Shown: positions 35,983 to 46,575, counted from the stretch's first letter. The stretch: DNA of 64,000 nucleotides from Allorhizobium undicola ORS 992 = ATCC 700741 (GCF_000621665.1 NZ_JHXQ01000016.1:1-64000); one strand, 5' to 3'. Numbers and translations: made by a program. Notes: generated by a model from the letters alone, not told the origin.

Positions 35983-37815
35983 ATGAAGCGCCTGCCAATC
36001 AAAACCGCGATGCCCGGTATTTTCGGTATCATTCTGCTGTTGACCATGGTGGTTGGTGTCATGGCGATCCGTGGCCTGTCCATCACCTATTCGGCGACCG
36101 AGGACCTGGCGACCAACTGGATGCCGAGCATTGCCACGGTAAGTGCGCTCAACACCAGTATTTCCGATTTGCGAATTGCAGAAGGTGCAAGCCTTCTTGC
36201 CGCCGACAAGGCCGCTGCCACGCGGGCCGAAAAGGATATGGCTGCCGTGCTCGCCGATCTCAAGACCAATCAGAAGGTCTATGAGAAGCTGATTTCCTCC
36301 CCGGAAGAGCAGCAGATCTACGATGGATTTGCGAAAAGCTGGTCTTCCTATGCGGCATTGCACGATAATTTTGCAGCCCTCATCCAGGCCGGGCGCATGG
36401 ATGAGGCCAATCTGCTCTACAAGGGGCAGATGCTGACCGTGTTCGACGTCATGTCGGATGTTCCCGACAAGCTTCTGGACCTGAACAACAAGGGCGGCGT
36501 GGACGCCTATACCGAAAGTGGCAGAACCTATCACACCACCGAAATCCTGACCTATACCGCCTTGGCATTGGTGGTTTTCGTGCTGATCGGTTCCACGGTC
36601 TTCGTGCTGAAATCCATCACAGGTCCAATTGGCCGCATTACCGCTGCCATGGCGGCTCTTGCAGGCGGCAATACGGCGGCGGCCATTCCCTTTTCCGGGC
36701 GTGCCGATGAAATCGGCGCCATGGCAGGTGCGGTCGAGGTTTTCCGTCAGGCCGCGCTCAACAATATTCGTCTGGAAGGCGAGGCTGCTGCCACGCAGGC
36801 CGCGCGGGCGGCCGAAGAGGCGGCAACCCGCCAGCGCAAGGAGGCAGAGGCGCGCAATCTGGCCTATGCGACCCAAAACCTTGCCGATGGCTTGCAGCAT
36901 CTGGCCAGCGGCGACTTGACCTATCAGATCGCCCAGCCATTTGCCGAGGACTATGATGCCTTGCGGCAGGACTTTAATCGGTCCGTACAGCAGTTGGCGC
37001 AGACGCTGGGGCAGATTTCCAACGCCATTTCCACGGTGGATGACGGCACGCGGGAAATTTCAAGCGGCGCCAACGATCTTTCCAAGCGCACCGAACAGCA
37101 GGCGGCTGCCCTGGAAGAAACCGCAGCGGCGCTGGAAGAGATCACCTCGAACGTGCAGAATTCGGCCAAGCGCACCGATGAGGCCCGTGCCGTGGCCGGG
37201 CGCGCCAATGCAGCTGCCGCGCAATCGCTACAGGTGGTGGAGCGGGCGGAAAATGCCATGCGCAAGATCGAAAACAGCTCCCAGCAGATTTCCAACATTA
37301 TCGGCGTGATCGACGAGATCGCTTTCCAGACCAACCTTCTGGCGCTCAATGCCGGTGTGGAAGCGGCGCGTGCCGGTGAAGCGGGCAAGGGCTTTGCGGT
37401 GGTTGCGCAGGAAGTGCGTGAGCTTGCCCAGCGTTCGGCCCAGGCGGCCAAGGAAATCAAGGCGCTGATCCAGAACTCCGCGACAGAGGTGGAGGAGGGC
37501 GTCAGCCTCGTGCAAGGCGCCAGCCAGGCCCTCAACACCATCGGCAGCTTCATCACCGAAATGAACGAGCATATGGAATCCATTGCCACGGCCGCACGCG
37601 AGCAGTCCACCGGCCTTACCCAGGTCAATGTGGCCGTGAACCAGATGGACCAGACCACGCAGCAAAACGCCGCCATGGTGGAAGAAAGCTCCGCCGCCGC
37701 CAGCACGCTGGCATCAACCGCTGGCAGGCTGCGCAGCCTTGTCGGCCAGTTCTCGCTCGGCTCTTCGCACCAGGCCGAGGCAAGCGGGCGTTATCAAAGC
37801 GCAAGAGCGGCTTGA
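35983..37815 (+). CDS. Methyl-accepting chemotaxis protein
   Basis: 610 residues: TM1 (about 10-34), a periplasmic four-helix-bundle-like sensor (35-185, with [20 protein letters not shown]), TM2 (about 186-210), HAMP ([18 protein letters not shown]), and a long signalling domain. The tip contains [20 protein letters not shown] and the following [20 protein letters not shown], which bind CheA/CheW. The ATG at 35983 follows GAGGGGA. Its presence with an orphan flagellin in the same window fits a motile or formerly motile lineage; the ligand is unknown. Confidence 0.95.
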   Translation: MKRLPIKTAMPGIFGIILLLTMVVGVMAIRGLSITYSATEDLATNWMPSIATVSALNTSISDLRIAEGASLLAADKAAATRAEKDMAAVLADLKTNQKVYEKLISSPEEQQIYDGFAKSWSSYAALHDNFAALIQAGRMDEANLLYKGQMLTVFDVMSDVPDKLLDLNNKGGVDAYTESGRTYHTTEILTYTALALVVFVLIGSTVFVLKSITGPIGRITAAMAALAGGNTAAAIPFSGRADEIGAMAGAVEVFRQAALNNIRLEGEAAATQAARAAEEAATRQRKEAEARNLAYATQNLADGLQHLASGDLTYQIAQPFAEDYDALRQDFNRSVQQLAQTLGQISNAISTVDDGTREISSGANDLSKRTEQQAAALEETAAALEEITSNVQNSAKRTDEARAVAGRANAAAAQSLQVVERAENAMRKIENSSQQISNIIGVIDEIAFQTNLLALNAGVEAARAGEAGKGFAVVAQEVRELAQRSAQAAKEIKALIQNSATEVEEGVSLVQGASQALNTIGSFITEMNEHMESIATAAREQSTGLTQVNVAVNQMDQTTQQNAAMVEESSAAASTLASTAGRLRSLVGQFSLGSSHQAEASGRYQSARAA

Positions 37816-37886
37816 TACGGCTGGGGAGAGCGGTGGACGCGCACCGGCTCTCCCTTGCCGAATTTACAGGCACGGTTGCGGGATTT

Positions 37887-38348
37887 TCATCGGCGGATCT
37901 GGTAGCCGGTCTTGTTCTGGACAAAGCCGCAGCCTTCGTAAAAGCGATGGACTGCGGCATCGGTTCGGCCCGTCAGCAACATGGTCTTGTAGCAACCGGC
38001 TTCCCACGCAGCCTTGATGGCGTGGGTCACAACGGCCTTGCCGAATCCTCTGCCGCGATGGCTCGTGAGACAGACGACGTTTTCGATGATGGCGTAAGGG
38101 CGGGCATTGCGGGTGAGATTTGGAATAACATTCAATGTGGCCGTTGCGACGGCGCATTCACCATCCAGTCCCACAAAGACAGTCAGGCCCGGATGAGCCA
38201 GAAGGGCTGCAAAGGCGTGCCCGGCGATTTCTGAAGAAAGGCTGTCATCGTCGGGGTTGAGTTCGCGGTAGAGCGCAACAATCTCGCTGAGATCGCCGCT
38301 TTCAGCCGGTCGTATCCGAATCTCGGGGGCTGAGGGGGCAGAGTTCAT
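37887..38348 (-). CDS. GNAT-family N-acetyltransferase
   Basis: 153 residues: [20 protein letters not shown] at the N-terminus, [20 protein letters not shown] (acetyl-CoA loop) in the middle, and [20 protein letters not shown] near the end. Start ATG 38348 overlaps the pth stop (ATGA), so it is co-transcribed with and downstream of pth. The substrate is unknown. Confidence 0.88.
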   Translation of the reverse strand: MNSAPSAPEIRIRPAESGDLSEIVALYRELNPDDDSLSSEIAGHAFAALLAHPGLTVFVGLDGECAVATATLNVIPNLTRNARPYAIIENVVCLTSHRGRGFGKAVVTHAIKAAWEAGCYKTMLLTGRTDAAVHRFYEGCGFVQNKTGYQIRR

Positions 38349-39064
38349 GCCTGATCCTTCTTATCGCCGAACATTTTCTTCAGCATCTCGGCCATGGGGC
38401 CGGTTTCGGGCAGTTTGCGCGGCTGGGCGGAGTTGCGGGCCTGATGGATATGCGACTTTTGTGGCTTGGCGGATTTGGGCTTTTCTTCTTCCGCCTTGCC
38501 GCCTGTGGCCAGTGCCAGCTTGTTCATGAGCTGGCTTTCCTCGCCGCGCACCAGCATGTCGGCATTGCGCGCCAGCGCCTCGAGCATGGGGTCCAGCCAT
38601 GCCTTGTCGGCCTTTGAAAAATCGCCCAGGACATGGTTCTGCACGCGCGCCTTATCGCCCGGATGGCCAATGCCAAGCCGCAGGCGGCGGTAATTCAGCC
38701 CGCAATGGGCATCCAGCGATTTGATGCCATTGTGCCCGCCATGGCCGCCGCCGGTCTTGATGCGGGCCTTGCCGGGGGCAAGATCCAGTTCGTCATAAAT
38801 GGCAATCAGGCTTTCGGGGCCGAGCTTGTAGAAGCGCAGCGCTTCACCGACCGCTTCGCCGGACAGGTTCATATAGGTTTGCGGTTTGATCAGCAGCACC
38901 TTCTCGCCGGCAATCGTGCCGTCGGAAACCTCGCCTTTGAACTTTTTCGACCAGGGCGAAAAGCCATGGTCATCGTGGATGGCGTCCACCGCCATGAAAC
39001 CGATATTGTGCCGGTTGGCCGCATATTGCGCGCCGGGATTGCCAAGGCCGGTAATGACAAGCAT
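38345..39064 (-). CDS. pth: Peptidyl-tRNA hydrolase
   Basis: Releases tRNA from peptidyl-tRNA. 239 residues from ATG 39064 ([11 protein letters not shown]); ATG 39073 is an alternative. Catalytic and substrate residues are visible: LGNPG, NRHNIGF (His), [15 protein letters not shown] (Asp), GGHNGIKSL (Asn) and VLGDF. A Lys/Glu/Pro-rich C-terminal extension ([19 protein letters not shown]) ends in [15 protein letters not shown], a tail shared by Rhizobiales. Confidence 0.95.
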   Translation of the reverse strand: MLVITGLGNPGAQYAANRHNIGFMAVDAIHDDHGFSPWSKKFKGEVSDGTIAGEKVLLIKPQTYMNLSGEAVGEALRFYKLGPESLIAIYDELDLAPGKARIKTGGGHGGHNGIKSLDAHCGLNYRRLRLGIGHPGDKARVQNHVLGDFSKADKAWLDPMLEALARNADMLVRGEESQLMNKLALATGGKAEEEKPKSAKPQKSHIHQARNSAQPRKLPETGPMAEMLKKMFGDKKDQA

Positions 39065-39158
39065 GAAAAGCATCCGCATCTGGTAAAGGCTGGCTTTCAC
39101 CACCGCGAAACGGTCGCGATGTCAAGTGGGGCGAATGCCGCCCGCATGAGAGGCTGTC

Positions 39159-39995
39159 TTATTGCGGCAGCGTCATGTCATAGCGTTCAAGGATCTCGCG
39201 CTGGCGGCCATCCTTGATGATCTGGTCCAGATTGGCCTGCATTTTCTCGACGATCCCGTCCGGAACCGTGTTGTTGCAGGCGATGGAAAAGGTCTCCACC
39301 GAAAGAACGAGTTGCGCCTTCAGGGCAATGCCTTGACGCTGGAGCTTATAAAGCAGGCGTTCGGAAATCGGCATGAGGTCGATACGGCCGCTCTGGAGTT
39401 TCTTGAGGGTAAAGTCCAGATTGGCGGCGAGATCGATTCTGGCAAAGCCCAGCTTTTCCAGCGAGGTCTGCGTATAATCCTCGCGCTGGGTTCCGACGAT
39501 GTAATTGCGTGCCTTTTCAATGGTATCGGCATCGACGGATGCGCTGGTGCGGCTGACGAGGAGGTTGCGATCCACCACCAGTGGCTCTATCCATTTGAAC
39601 AATGCATCCCGTTCCGCGATATGGGCGGTGGTGAATACGCAGCCCATCGGCTCGTTTTCGGCAATGGCGTAAGCTCGCGCCCAAGGCATCATATCGACGC
39701 TGTAGCTCACGGGAATGCCCTGCATGATCAACCGCAGCTGATCATAGCTCACGCCTTTTATCTTGCCGTCCTCGAGATAGTTGTAAGGAAAGTAATCCTC
39801 AGTGGTGAAATGCAGGTGATCATTGGCCAGCGCGCCGAAAGGTGAGGCAACGAGGATCGCAGCGATGATTTGTCCGCACGTCATCCACTTGCGGAAAACC
39901 GCCCCGCAGGTTTCCCGGAAATGTTTGAGCGTGGTATTGCGTCTGGCAAGGGGTGTCGCGGCCTGTAAGGGGCCTGTGGGCTGGCGGCGTGACAT
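39159..39995 (-). CDS. Periplasmic solute-binding protein, family 3 type
   Basis: 278 residues. A hydrophobic signal segment lies at about residues 40-58 (CGQIIAAILVASPFGALA), then an SBP_bac_3-like domain: FTTEDYFPYNYLEDGKIKGV, MPWARAYAIAENEPMGCVFT and KLQSGRIDLMPISERLLYKL. No permease or ATPase gene is adjacent. Start ATG 39995 is 5 bases after the stop of the upstream GGDEF-EAL gene, so the two are translationally linked. The long N-region before the signal core is unusual; an internal start is possible. It may act as a sensor ligand-binding subunit rather than for transport. Confidence 0.8.
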   Translation of the reverse strand: MSRRQPTGPLQAATPLARRNTTLKHFRETCGAVFRKWMTCGQIIAAILVASPFGALANDHLHFTTEDYFPYNYLEDGKIKGVSYDQLRLIMQGIPVSYSVDMMPWARAYAIAENEPMGCVFTTAHIAERDALFKWIEPLVVDRNLLVSRTSASVDADTIEKARNYIVGTQREDYTQTSLEKLGFARIDLAANLDFTLKKLQSGRIDLMPISERLLYKLQRQGIALKAQLVLSVETFSIACNNTVPDGIVEKMQANLDQIIKDGRQREILERYDMTLPQ

Positions 39996-40000
39996 GGCAA

Positions 40001-42367
40001 TCAGGCCCGCAGCTTCATGCTGTCATTGTTCTTCATCTGCGCGCTCAACTCCTCGAAGGCCATAGGCTTTCCGAAGAGATAACCCTGTCCGTAATCCACG
40101 CCGATTGCCCGCAATTCCTGCCGCTGTATGTCGGTTTCTATGCCCTCGGCCACCACGGCGCACTTCATCTTGTGGGAAATGGCGGCGATGCCTTCGATCA
40201 ACAGGCGGCTGCGCAGGCGCAATTCCTCGCTTTCGGCAGTGATGGCGCGGATGAAGGATTGATCGATCTTGATGATATTGACCGGGAAGCGGGTAAGGTA
40301 GCTGAGCGAGGAATAGCCGGTGCCGAAATCATCCAGTGCAATGCGGCAGCCGAACTGGCCAATCCTTCGGAGGATCATCTGGATTTGCGGGTTATCGCGC
40401 ATCAGCGTTGCCTCGGTGATTTCGATGATGATGCGTGCCGGGTCGATGTTGAAAAGATGGACGGCGCTGGCAAGCCACACGGGCAGGCTGGCATCGATCT
40501 GCAAGGGTGAGAGATTGAGCGCCAGATAGGAGGCGGTATCGCCGGTGAGCTTCGAAAGCTCGGTAAAATGTTCCAGCGCCTTGCCGAAGACCTGCTTGCC
40601 GATTTCGTGGATGGCGCCCGTTTCCTCGGCCACCGTAATGATGTCCATGGGGGCGACAATGCCCTTGACGGGGTGGCGCAGGCGCATCAGGGCCTCGTAG
40701 CCGACCGTGCGGCCGCTGGAAAGGTCGGTGATGGGCTGGAGATAGGCGTCGAACCAGTCGCGTTTCAGGGCCTGCTCGGTCATCTCCTCGATTTCGGCGC
40801 GCCGCCGGGCTGAGCTGCCAATGGTGTCATCGAAGATGCGCAGACCGTTCTTGCCGTCGCGCTTGCGATTATACATGGCCATATCGGCTTTTTGCAGCAA
40901 TTCGGCGGCCGTTTGCGCATGGTGCGGATAAAGCGCAATGCCGATGCTGGCGCTGAGCCGGGTTGCCGCGCCCTTGATGACGAAGGGCGTTTCGAAAATG
41001 CCGCATATGCGGGCGGCAGCCAGTTCGGCGGCTGTTTCCGCATCGTCGGAGCGCAGCAGAATGGCAAACTCGTCACCGCCGATGCGGGCGGCAACCGAGC
41101 CTTCGGGAAGTTGCGGCAGGATCATGCCCACCAGCCGGCGCAGGGCCATGTCGCCCGCCTGATGGCCGAGATTGTCGTTGATCCATTTGAAGCGGTCGAG
41201 ATCCACGAAAAGGCAGGCCAGCGTGCCGCCTTCGCGGTTTGTGGCGGCAATTTCGGCCTCCAGCGCCTGCTCGAAGCCCTGACGGTTGATGAGGCCGGTC
41301 AGATGGTCGGTTATCGCCTGCTGCCGGTTCAGCGCCTCCGATTGCTTGAGGGCGGTTATGTCGGTCATGACGCTCAGTGAAAGCGTGGCGCTGCCTTCCT
41401 GCGGCAGGCGGCTCGATTCGACGATCAGCACATCCATGATGCGGCCGTCGGCACAGGCAAATTTCGTCGTGCATTCGCGCCGCTGGGTTGCGCTGTCATC
41501 GGTGGTTCGGGCCTTGAGAAAGGTGCAGCGCTCCTCCTGCGGCAGGAAGGTGCTGAAGGCAAGGCCGATCACGTCCTGGCGGCGGTAGCCGGTGGCCAGC
41601 AGCCAGTAATCGCTGACACTGGTGATCCTGTCCTTCCTGTCCAGCGAAAACAGCATGGCAGGCGTCAGATTGTAAATGTCCGTCGCCAGCCTGTGGGCGT
41701 TTTTCAGCTCGTTTTCCTCGGCTTGCAGCTTCATCTGCATGGCGTTGAAGCTTTGGGCGAGCCGCCCCATCTCGTCATTGGACTCCCAGTCAACGGCGTG
41801 GCGCGAGCCAAGACGCCGCGTGGCCTCTATGGCGGCGGTCAGGCGCAGCAACGGCTTCATCACGATAAGCCGGTTGCCGATGATGGCGGCCAGCAGAATG
41901 ATGATGACCGCCAGCAGAAAGATCCCCATGAAGATCATTTCCGTGTTGCGCAGCCCGTCCAGCATTCCCTTCTTCTGGTAGTAGACGGTAATGCGGCCAA
42001 CGTCCTTGGGGCCTTCCTCGTGGAGGTAGAAAATGGGCCGGCTGACCTGGAGCATATTGCTCCTGTCGGCCTTGAGGGGGATTTGAATATCGATGCCGTC
42101 GGTCACATCCTTGACTTCCACGCCATCCACATTGCTGCTGGAAACAAGCGTGGCGGCGATCTGGTAGACGCTTTCGGAATCGAAATCCCACAAGGGCTTG
42201 GCCAGCGCCTGGGCATTGGCTTCCACCACCATGGCAATGGCGTTTTCACGCCGGGAGGCGGCGCGCTCGGTGGAAAATGCCAGAAGCAAAACGAAAAGCG
42301 GGATGATGCAACTGAAAACGGTTCCACCGACAATGGCCAGAAAACGCTTCTCCACCGAGGGGCTCAT
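40001..42367 (-). CDS. Transmembrane GGDEF-EAL (c-di-GMP) protein with HAMP and PAS
   Basis: 788 residues from ATG 42367: TM1 (about 10-33), a periplasmic sensor (about 34-145), TM2 (about 146-170), HAMP, PAS (IYNLTPAMLFSLDRKDRITS), GGDEF and EAL. The active-site RIGGDEFAIL motif is intact, with LFVDLDRFKWINDNLGHQAG; the EAL part has GYEALMRL, LNLSPLQ, and DDFGTGYSSLSYL. Both synthase and phosphodiesterase activities therefore look possible. It is the first gene of a two-gene unit with a periplasmic binding protein. Confidence 0.93.
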   Translation of the reverse strand: MSPSVEKRFLAIVGGTVFSCIIPLFVLLLAFSTERAASRRENAIAMVVEANAQALAKPLWDFDSESVYQIAATLVSSSNVDGVEVKDVTDGIDIQIPLKADRSNMLQVSRPIFYLHEEGPKDVGRITVYYQKKGMLDGLRNTEMIFMGIFLLAVIIILLAAIIGNRLIVMKPLLRLTAAIEATRRLGSRHAVDWESNDEMGRLAQSFNAMQMKLQAEENELKNAHRLATDIYNLTPAMLFSLDRKDRITSVSDYWLLATGYRRQDVIGLAFSTFLPQEERCTFLKARTTDDSATQRRECTTKFACADGRIMDVLIVESSRLPQEGSATLSLSVMTDITALKQSEALNRQQAITDHLTGLINRQGFEQALEAEIAATNREGGTLACLFVDLDRFKWINDNLGHQAGDMALRRLVGMILPQLPEGSVAARIGGDEFAILLRSDDAETAAELAAARICGIFETPFVIKGAATRLSASIGIALYPHHAQTAAELLQKADMAMYNRKRDGKNGLRIFDDTIGSSARRRAEIEEMTEQALKRDWFDAYLQPITDLSSGRTVGYEALMRLRHPVKGIVAPMDIITVAEETGAIHEIGKQVFGKALEHFTELSKLTGDTASYLALNLSPLQIDASLPVWLASAVHLFNIDPARIIIEITEATLMRDNPQIQMILRRIGQFGCRIALDDFGTGYSSLSYLTRFPVNIIKIDQSFIRAITAESEELRLRSRLLIEGIAAISHKMKCAVVAEGIETDIQRQELRAIGVDYGQGYLFGKPMAFEELSAQMKNNDSMKLRA

Positions 42368-42657
42368 GGGCAAAGTCCCCGCACGCAAGGGTCATTGGCG
42401 CGCCTGGCGACCGTCTTTGTCCGGTTGCAGGACCTGGCCGCTTGCCAACATGCCTGGCCGACAGGATTCATTCCGCTTACCCCTCATTTTTACGGAATGT
42501 CGTGCAGGCTTGCCGCAAACCCGCATGGCATCCGATCCGAGACGCTTCCGGCAGGAAATGACCATGTTTCCCCCGTACATCTTTCGAGATTTTCCAAGGA
42601 TCATGCCACCTATATCTTAATGCAGGTTGAATCCCTCACCCGCGCCGGTGGTGATTT
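42368..42657. other. Intergenic region upstream of the GGDEF-EAL gene
   Basis: About 290 bases without a supportable ORF. I see no strong hairpin or recognised regulatory RNA; the promoter for the GGDEF-EAL / binding protein pair should be here. Confidence 0.4.
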
Positions 42658-42762
42658 ACTGCATAATTCCTTAAATCGGAATCGATTTAAGGTAAAAATT
42701 ATGCAGCAGCTTTAAAGTGTTACAGCGTCCTTCGTGCGTTTGATAAAACGCACGGCGCTGTA
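42658..42762 (-). repeat. Palindromic repeat, family R1
   Basis: Complete copy in reverse orientation: ACTGCATAATTCCTTAAATC ... AAATTATGCAGCAG, then TTACAGCGTCCTTCGTGCG TTTGATAAAACGCACGGCGC. Confidence 0.85.
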
Positions 42763-42770
42763 GAGGCGTA

Positions 42771-42810
42771 ATCCTGTCGATCCTCGTTTCGCTCCGGTCG
42801 GATCATGCTC
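42771..42810 (-). repeat. Short repeat R4, copy 2
   Basis: On the minus strand: GGAGCATGATCCGACCGGAG CGAAACGAGGATCGACAGG, matching 35873-35911 with about six differences. Confidence 0.55.
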
Positions 42811-42854
42811 CATGGCACAGCAAGGGCAGTGGCGCCGCCGTGGCAGGACGGCAA

Positions 42855-42882
42855 CAAAAAACCCGCCACGAGGGCGGGTTTT
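42855..42882 (-). terminator. rplY intrinsic terminator
   Basis: On the minus strand AACCCGCC-CTCGT-GGCGGGTT is followed by TTTTG. It lies 34 bases past the rplY stop. Confidence 0.88.
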
Positions 42883-42915
42883 CCAGAGGCTTTGCCTCAT
42901 GTCACGCTGGCGAAA

Positions 42916-43512
42916 TTACTCGCTTGCAGCTTCTTCTTCAACGCCTGCTGCCGGAGCAACGATGGTGGCGATGGTGAAGTCGCGGTCAGCGATGACCGGC
43001 GAGGTGCCGGCCGGCAGCTTGACTGCGGAAATGTGAACGCTGTCGCCAACCTTCAGGCCAGCCAGATCGACCGTGATGAATTCCGGAATGTTGGAGGCCG
43101 GAACGTGCAGCTCGACTTCGTGACGAACGATGTTGAGAACGGCGCCGGTCTTGATGGCGGACTTCTCTTCGTTTTCGAAGTGAACCGGAACGGCAACCGT
43201 GACTTCGCTGTTGGCGGAGACGCGCAGCAGATCGACATGCATGGTGAAATCGCGAACGCGATCGAGCTGGTAGTCCTTCGGCAGAACACGGATCTTCTGG
43301 CCGTCGAGGTCGATAACGGCAACCGTGGTCATGAAACCGCCAGCGTGGATACGCTTGGTGACTTCATTGGTGTTCAGCGCGATGGCGATGGGGGCCTGCT
43401 TGTCACCATAGATGACAGCCGGAATCAAACCGTTGCGGCGAAGTTCACGGGAGGACCCCTTACCAACCCGTTCGCGTGCGACGGCCTTGAGCTCGTAAGA
43501 TGCGTGGCTCAT
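42916..43512 (-). CDS. rplY: 50S ribosomal protein L25/general stress protein Ctc
   Basis: Binds 5S rRNA. 198 residues, the long (Ctc) form with the C-terminal TL5 domain. The N-terminal domain has [20 protein letters not shown] and [20 protein letters not shown]; the C-terminal part has [20 protein letters not shown]. The true start is ATG 43512 ([10 protein letters not shown]), with AAAGGA upstream; the open frame extends 91 codons further but without conserved sequence. Confidence 0.95.
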   Translation of the reverse strand: MSHASYELKAVARERVGKGSSRELRRNGLIPAVIYGDKQAPIAIALNTNEVTKRIHAGGFMTTVAVIDLDGQKIRVLPKDYQLDRVRDFTMHVDLLRVSANSEVTVAVPVHFENEEKSAIKTGAVLNIVRHEVELHVPASNIPEFITVDLAGLKVGDSVHISAVKLPAGTSPVIADRDFTIATIVAPAAGVEEEAASE

Positions 43513-43764
43513 GGCTATTCCTTTCAAAGTTACTGGAGAGCCCGGAGCCGATGGCCTTGCGCCCGACCCGGACTTGAAGCAATGAAATGTCATGGCTTCA
43601 TCCGCGTTGCCTCCAAGGGTGTCTGCGCGGACGCGCGGCTCATAGCGCACATAGCCTGCAAACGCAAGTCTTCCGCCCGTTTCCGGTCGCCCAAAGTCTC
43701 GATTGCCAGATGAACGCCAAGGGTTCATGATGGTTGAGGATGTCGTCTGCTTTGGGAGGAGCAA

Positions 43765-44721
43765 ATGAACGTCGCACACAAGCATTCAGACAAGGTCTAT
43801 TCCGTGGCGCTGGAGGGCTCGCGCGCTGCCAGTTCGCCCATTGCCGCCTCATGGCGGCGATGTCTCGACCTTCACCACCTGACGCCGGATGAGCGCCGCC
43901 AGCCCCAGACGCTGGAGGAGGCGGAATTCAAACGCGCGCGGGAACGCGGCGCCCACCTGCTCAGCGCCAGTACCGAGGAGATCGACCGGCTGTTTGCTAC
44001 GGTTGGTCGCTCGGGTTGCTGCCTGGTGCTGGCGGACATGCATGGCGTGGTGCTGGAGCGGCGGGGCGTGGCGGGCGACGACAAGGATTTCCATCGTCTT
44101 GGCCTTTGGCAGCAGGCGGTGTGGAGCGAGGCCAGCGCCGGCACCAATGGCATCGGCACGGCCCTTGCCGACGAACGGGCAGTGACGGTTCACCGGGAGC
44201 AGCATTTTCTGTCGGCCAATATTGCGCTGAGCTGCGCGACGGCGCCTATCCGCGATCATCTGGGGCAGGTGACGGCGGCGCTGGATATTTCCACCTGCCG
44301 CAATGACGTGTCGGAACTGACGCTTTCCATGCTCTCCCAGGCCGTGCGCGATGCCGCGCTGCGGGTGGAGACCAACCTGTTCCGGCTTGCTTTCCCCAAG
44401 GCGCGCATCGTCATGCTGTCCCATGCCGGTTCGCCTTCGGCCCTGTTGGCGGTGGATCGGGACGATCTTATTCTTGGGGCAACGCGCACGGCCCGCCAGA
44501 TCCTGCATATCGACGATCAGGCCATTGCCCGCGGCCTGCCTGCCGCCGATGCCCTGGAGGAGCAGGGCAGGGTGGAGGGTGAGGACCTTCTCGATGCCGA
44601 GCGTGCCGCACTTCGCCGGGTTCTGTCGCGCACGGGCGGCAATGTCTCACAGGCGGCGCAGGTGTTGGGCATCAGCCGCGCCACCCTGCATCGCAAGATG
44701 AAGCGGCTGGATTTGCATTGA
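43765..44721 (+). CDS. AcoR-like regulator with GAF and Fis-type HTH but no AAA+ domain
   Basis: 318 residues. The N-terminal region ([20 protein letters not shown]) and GAF-like domain ([20 protein letters not shown], the hallmark of AcoR/acetoin-type activators) are followed directly by a C-terminal Fis HTH ([33 protein letters not shown]). The AAA+ sigma-54 interaction domain of AcoR is absent, so it cannot work as a classical sigma-54 activator. ATG 43765 has GGGAGGAG upstream. It is encoded just ahead of an aldehyde dehydrogenase, the likely target. Confidence 0.88.
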   Translation: MNVAHKHSDKVYSVALEGSRAASSPIAASWRRCLDLHHLTPDERRQPQTLEEAEFKRARERGAHLLSASTEEIDRLFATVGRSGCCLVLADMHGVVLERRGVAGDDKDFHRLGLWQQAVWSEASAGTNGIGTALADERAVTVHREQHFLSANIALSCATAPIRDHLGQVTAALDISTCRNDVSELTLSMLSQAVRDAALRVETNLFRLAFPKARIVMLSHAGSPSALLAVDRDDLILGATRTARQILHIDDQAIARGLPAADALEEQGRVEGEDLLDAERAALRRVLSRTGGNVSQAAQVLGISRATLHRKMKRLDLH

Positions 44722-44736
44722 CGGCTTTTGCCGCCT

Positions 44737-44756
44737 GTGTCGCAAGGATGCGACAC
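44737..44756. promoter_or_regulatory. Candidate operator palindrome upstream of the aldehyde dehydrogenase gene
   Basis: GTGTCGCA-AGGA-TGCGACAC, a perfect inverted repeat with 8-base arms, centred about 135 bases before the dehydrogenase start and just after the regulator stop. Size and symmetry fit a Fis-type HTH dimer site; binding is inferred. Confidence 0.6.
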
Positions 44757-44881
44757 TGTGCGATGCGGTATCGAACCGGGCCACTGGTCAAAGGGCGGGT
44801 TCGGCGGGATCATCTTCTCAAGGTTCTGGAGGGAACCCCCTGATGCGGCTTGGCCGCTCATGCATCCATGGGAGGAAAATC

Positions 44882-46396
44882 ATGAACATTCAGGTTCAGA
44901 CAATTGCCAGCAGTCCGTTCAAGCTGAAATACGGAAATTTCATTGGCGGGGAATGGCGCGAGCCGGTTGGCGGGCGCTATTTCGACAATACGACGCCTGT
45001 GACCGGCGGCAAGCTGTGCGAGGTGGCCCGTTCCGATGAGCGCGACATCAACCTTGCGCTGGATGCAGCCCATGCGGCCAAGGACCAGTGGGGCCGCACT
45101 TCCGCCACCGAGCGCGCCAACATGCTGAACCGGATTGCCGACCGCATGGAAAGCAATCTCGAGCTTCTGGCGCGGGCGGAAACCTGGGATAACGGCAAGC
45201 CGCTGCGCGAGACCATGGCTGCCGATATTCCGCTGGCCATCGACCATTTCCGCTATTTCGCCGCCTGCGTGCGTTCGCAGGAAGGCTCGATCGGCGAAAT
45301 CGACCACGACACCGTGGCCTATCACTTCCATGAGCCGCTGGGCGTGGTCGGCCAGATCATTCCTTGGAATTTCCCGATTCTCATGGCGGCATGGAAGCTG
45401 GCGCCAGCGCTGGCGGCGGGCAATTGCGTGGTTCTCAAGCCCGCCGAACAGACGCCGTCTTCCATTCTCGTCTGGGCCGAACTGATTGCCGACCTTTTGC
45501 CCGCGGGCGTGCTGAATATCGTCAATGGTTTCGGCCTGGAAGCAGGCAAGCCTCTTGCGTCCAGTCCGCGCATCGCCAAGATCGCCTTTACGGGGGAAAC
45601 CTCCACCGGGCGGCTCATCATGCAATATGCCAGCCAGAACCTCATTCCCGTCACGCTTGAACTGGGCGGCAAATCGCCGAACATCTTCTTTGCCGACGTG
45701 ATGAACGAGGATGACGATTATCTGGACAAGGCACTGGAAGGCTTTGCCATGTTCGCCCTCAATCAGGGCGAGGTCTGCACCTGCCCCAGCCGCGCGCTGG
45801 TGCATGAAAAGATCTATGACCGCTTCATGGAAAAGGCCGTAAAGCGCGTGGAGGCGGTGATCCAGGGGCATCCGCTGGAAATGTCCACGATGATCGGCGC
45901 GCAGGCTTCCAGCGAGCAGCTTGAAAAAATTCTCTCCTATATCGACATCGGCAAGCAGGAAGGGGCCGAAGTGCTGACCGGCGGCTATCGCAACGAGTTG
46001 CCGGGCGATCTTGCGGGCGGCTATTACGTCAAGCCCACCGTGTTTCGCGGGCACAACAAGATGCGCATCTTCCAGGAGGAAATCTTCGGGCCGGTGGTGT
46101 CCGTCACCACCTTCAAGGACGAGGCCGAGGCGCTCGCCATTGCCAACGACACGCTCTACGGCCTCGGGGCCGGTGTATGGAGCCGGGACGCCAATACCTG
46201 CTACCGCTTCGGGCGCAATATTCAGGCAGGCCGCGTCTGGACCAATTGCTACCACGCCTATCCGGCCCATGCGGCCTTCGGCGGTTACAAGCAATCGGGC
46301 ATTGGCCGCGAAACGCACAAGATGATGCTCGATCACTACCAGCAGACCAAGAACATGCTGGTCAGCTACAGCCCCAAGGCGCTGGGATTCTTCTAA
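44882..46396 (+). CDS. NAD-dependent aldehyde dehydrogenase (AcoD/ExaC type)
   Basis: 504 residues. Catalytic Cys in [16 protein letters not shown], Glu in [18 protein letters not shown] motif [15 protein letters not shown], and substrate-tunnel [26 protein letters not shown] is typical of acetaldehyde dehydrogenases of the AcoD/ExaC group, so the likely role is oxidation of acetaldehyde or related aldehydes to acids. ATG 44882 has GGGAGGAAAATC before it. Flanked by an AcoR-like regulator and a DUF779 gene, a conserved trio. Confidence 0.93.
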   Translation: MNIQVQTIASSPFKLKYGNFIGGEWREPVGGRYFDNTTPVTGGKLCEVARSDERDINLALDAAHAAKDQWGRTSATERANMLNRIADRMESNLELLARAETWDNGKPLRETMAADIPLAIDHFRYFAACVRSQEGSIGEIDHDTVAYHFHEPLGVVGQIIPWNFPILMAAWKLAPALAAGNCVVLKPAEQTPSSILVWAELIADLLPAGVLNIVNGFGLEAGKPLASSPRIAKIAFTGETSTGRLIMQYASQNLIPVTLELGGKSPNIFFADVMNEDDDYLDKALEGFAMFALNQGEVCTCPSRALVHEKIYDRFMEKAVKRVEAVIQGHPLEMSTMIGAQASSEQLEKILSYIDIGKQEGAEVLTGGYRNELPGDLAGGYYVKPTVFRGHNKMRIFQEEIFGPVVSVTTFKDEAEALAIANDTLYGLGAGVWSRDANTCYRFGRNIQAGRVWTNCYHAYPAHAAFGGYKQSGIGRETHKMMLDHYQQTKNMLVSYSPKALGFF

Positions 46397-46500
46397 GCAT
46401 TTCCAGGAAAAGTGTCATTACGGTTTTCCGTTCGGAAATGCGTGAAAGGAAATGAGCATTTCCAGGAAAAGTGTCATTACGGTTTTCCGTTCGGAAATGC
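46396..46500 (+). repeat. Two tandem R2 half-repeats
   Basis: AGCATTTCCAGGAAAAGTGT CATTACGGTTTTCCGTTCGG AAATGCG occurs twice (46396-46442 and 46454-46500) with an 11-base spacer, almost identical, so this is a recent local duplication. Each unit is a hairpin. Confidence 0.85.
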
Positions 46501-46536
46501 GTGGAACGAGAACCGCTATGAGCCTTGTCTGAAACC

Positions 46537-46574
46537 GGGCCGAAGACCGCTTTAAGGTTTTCGGCCCTTATTTG
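46537..46574 (+). terminator. Probable terminator after aldehyde dehydrogenase
   Basis: GGGCCGAAGACC (46537-46548) pairs with GGTTTTCGGCCC (46556-46567), one mismatch, followed by TTATTTG. Confidence 0.65.
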
Positions 46575-46575
46575 T

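Noticed and set aside
44858-46336. Minus-strand 492-codon ORF
   Set aside because: Antisense to the aldehyde dehydrogenase gene, whose catalytic motifs are intact.
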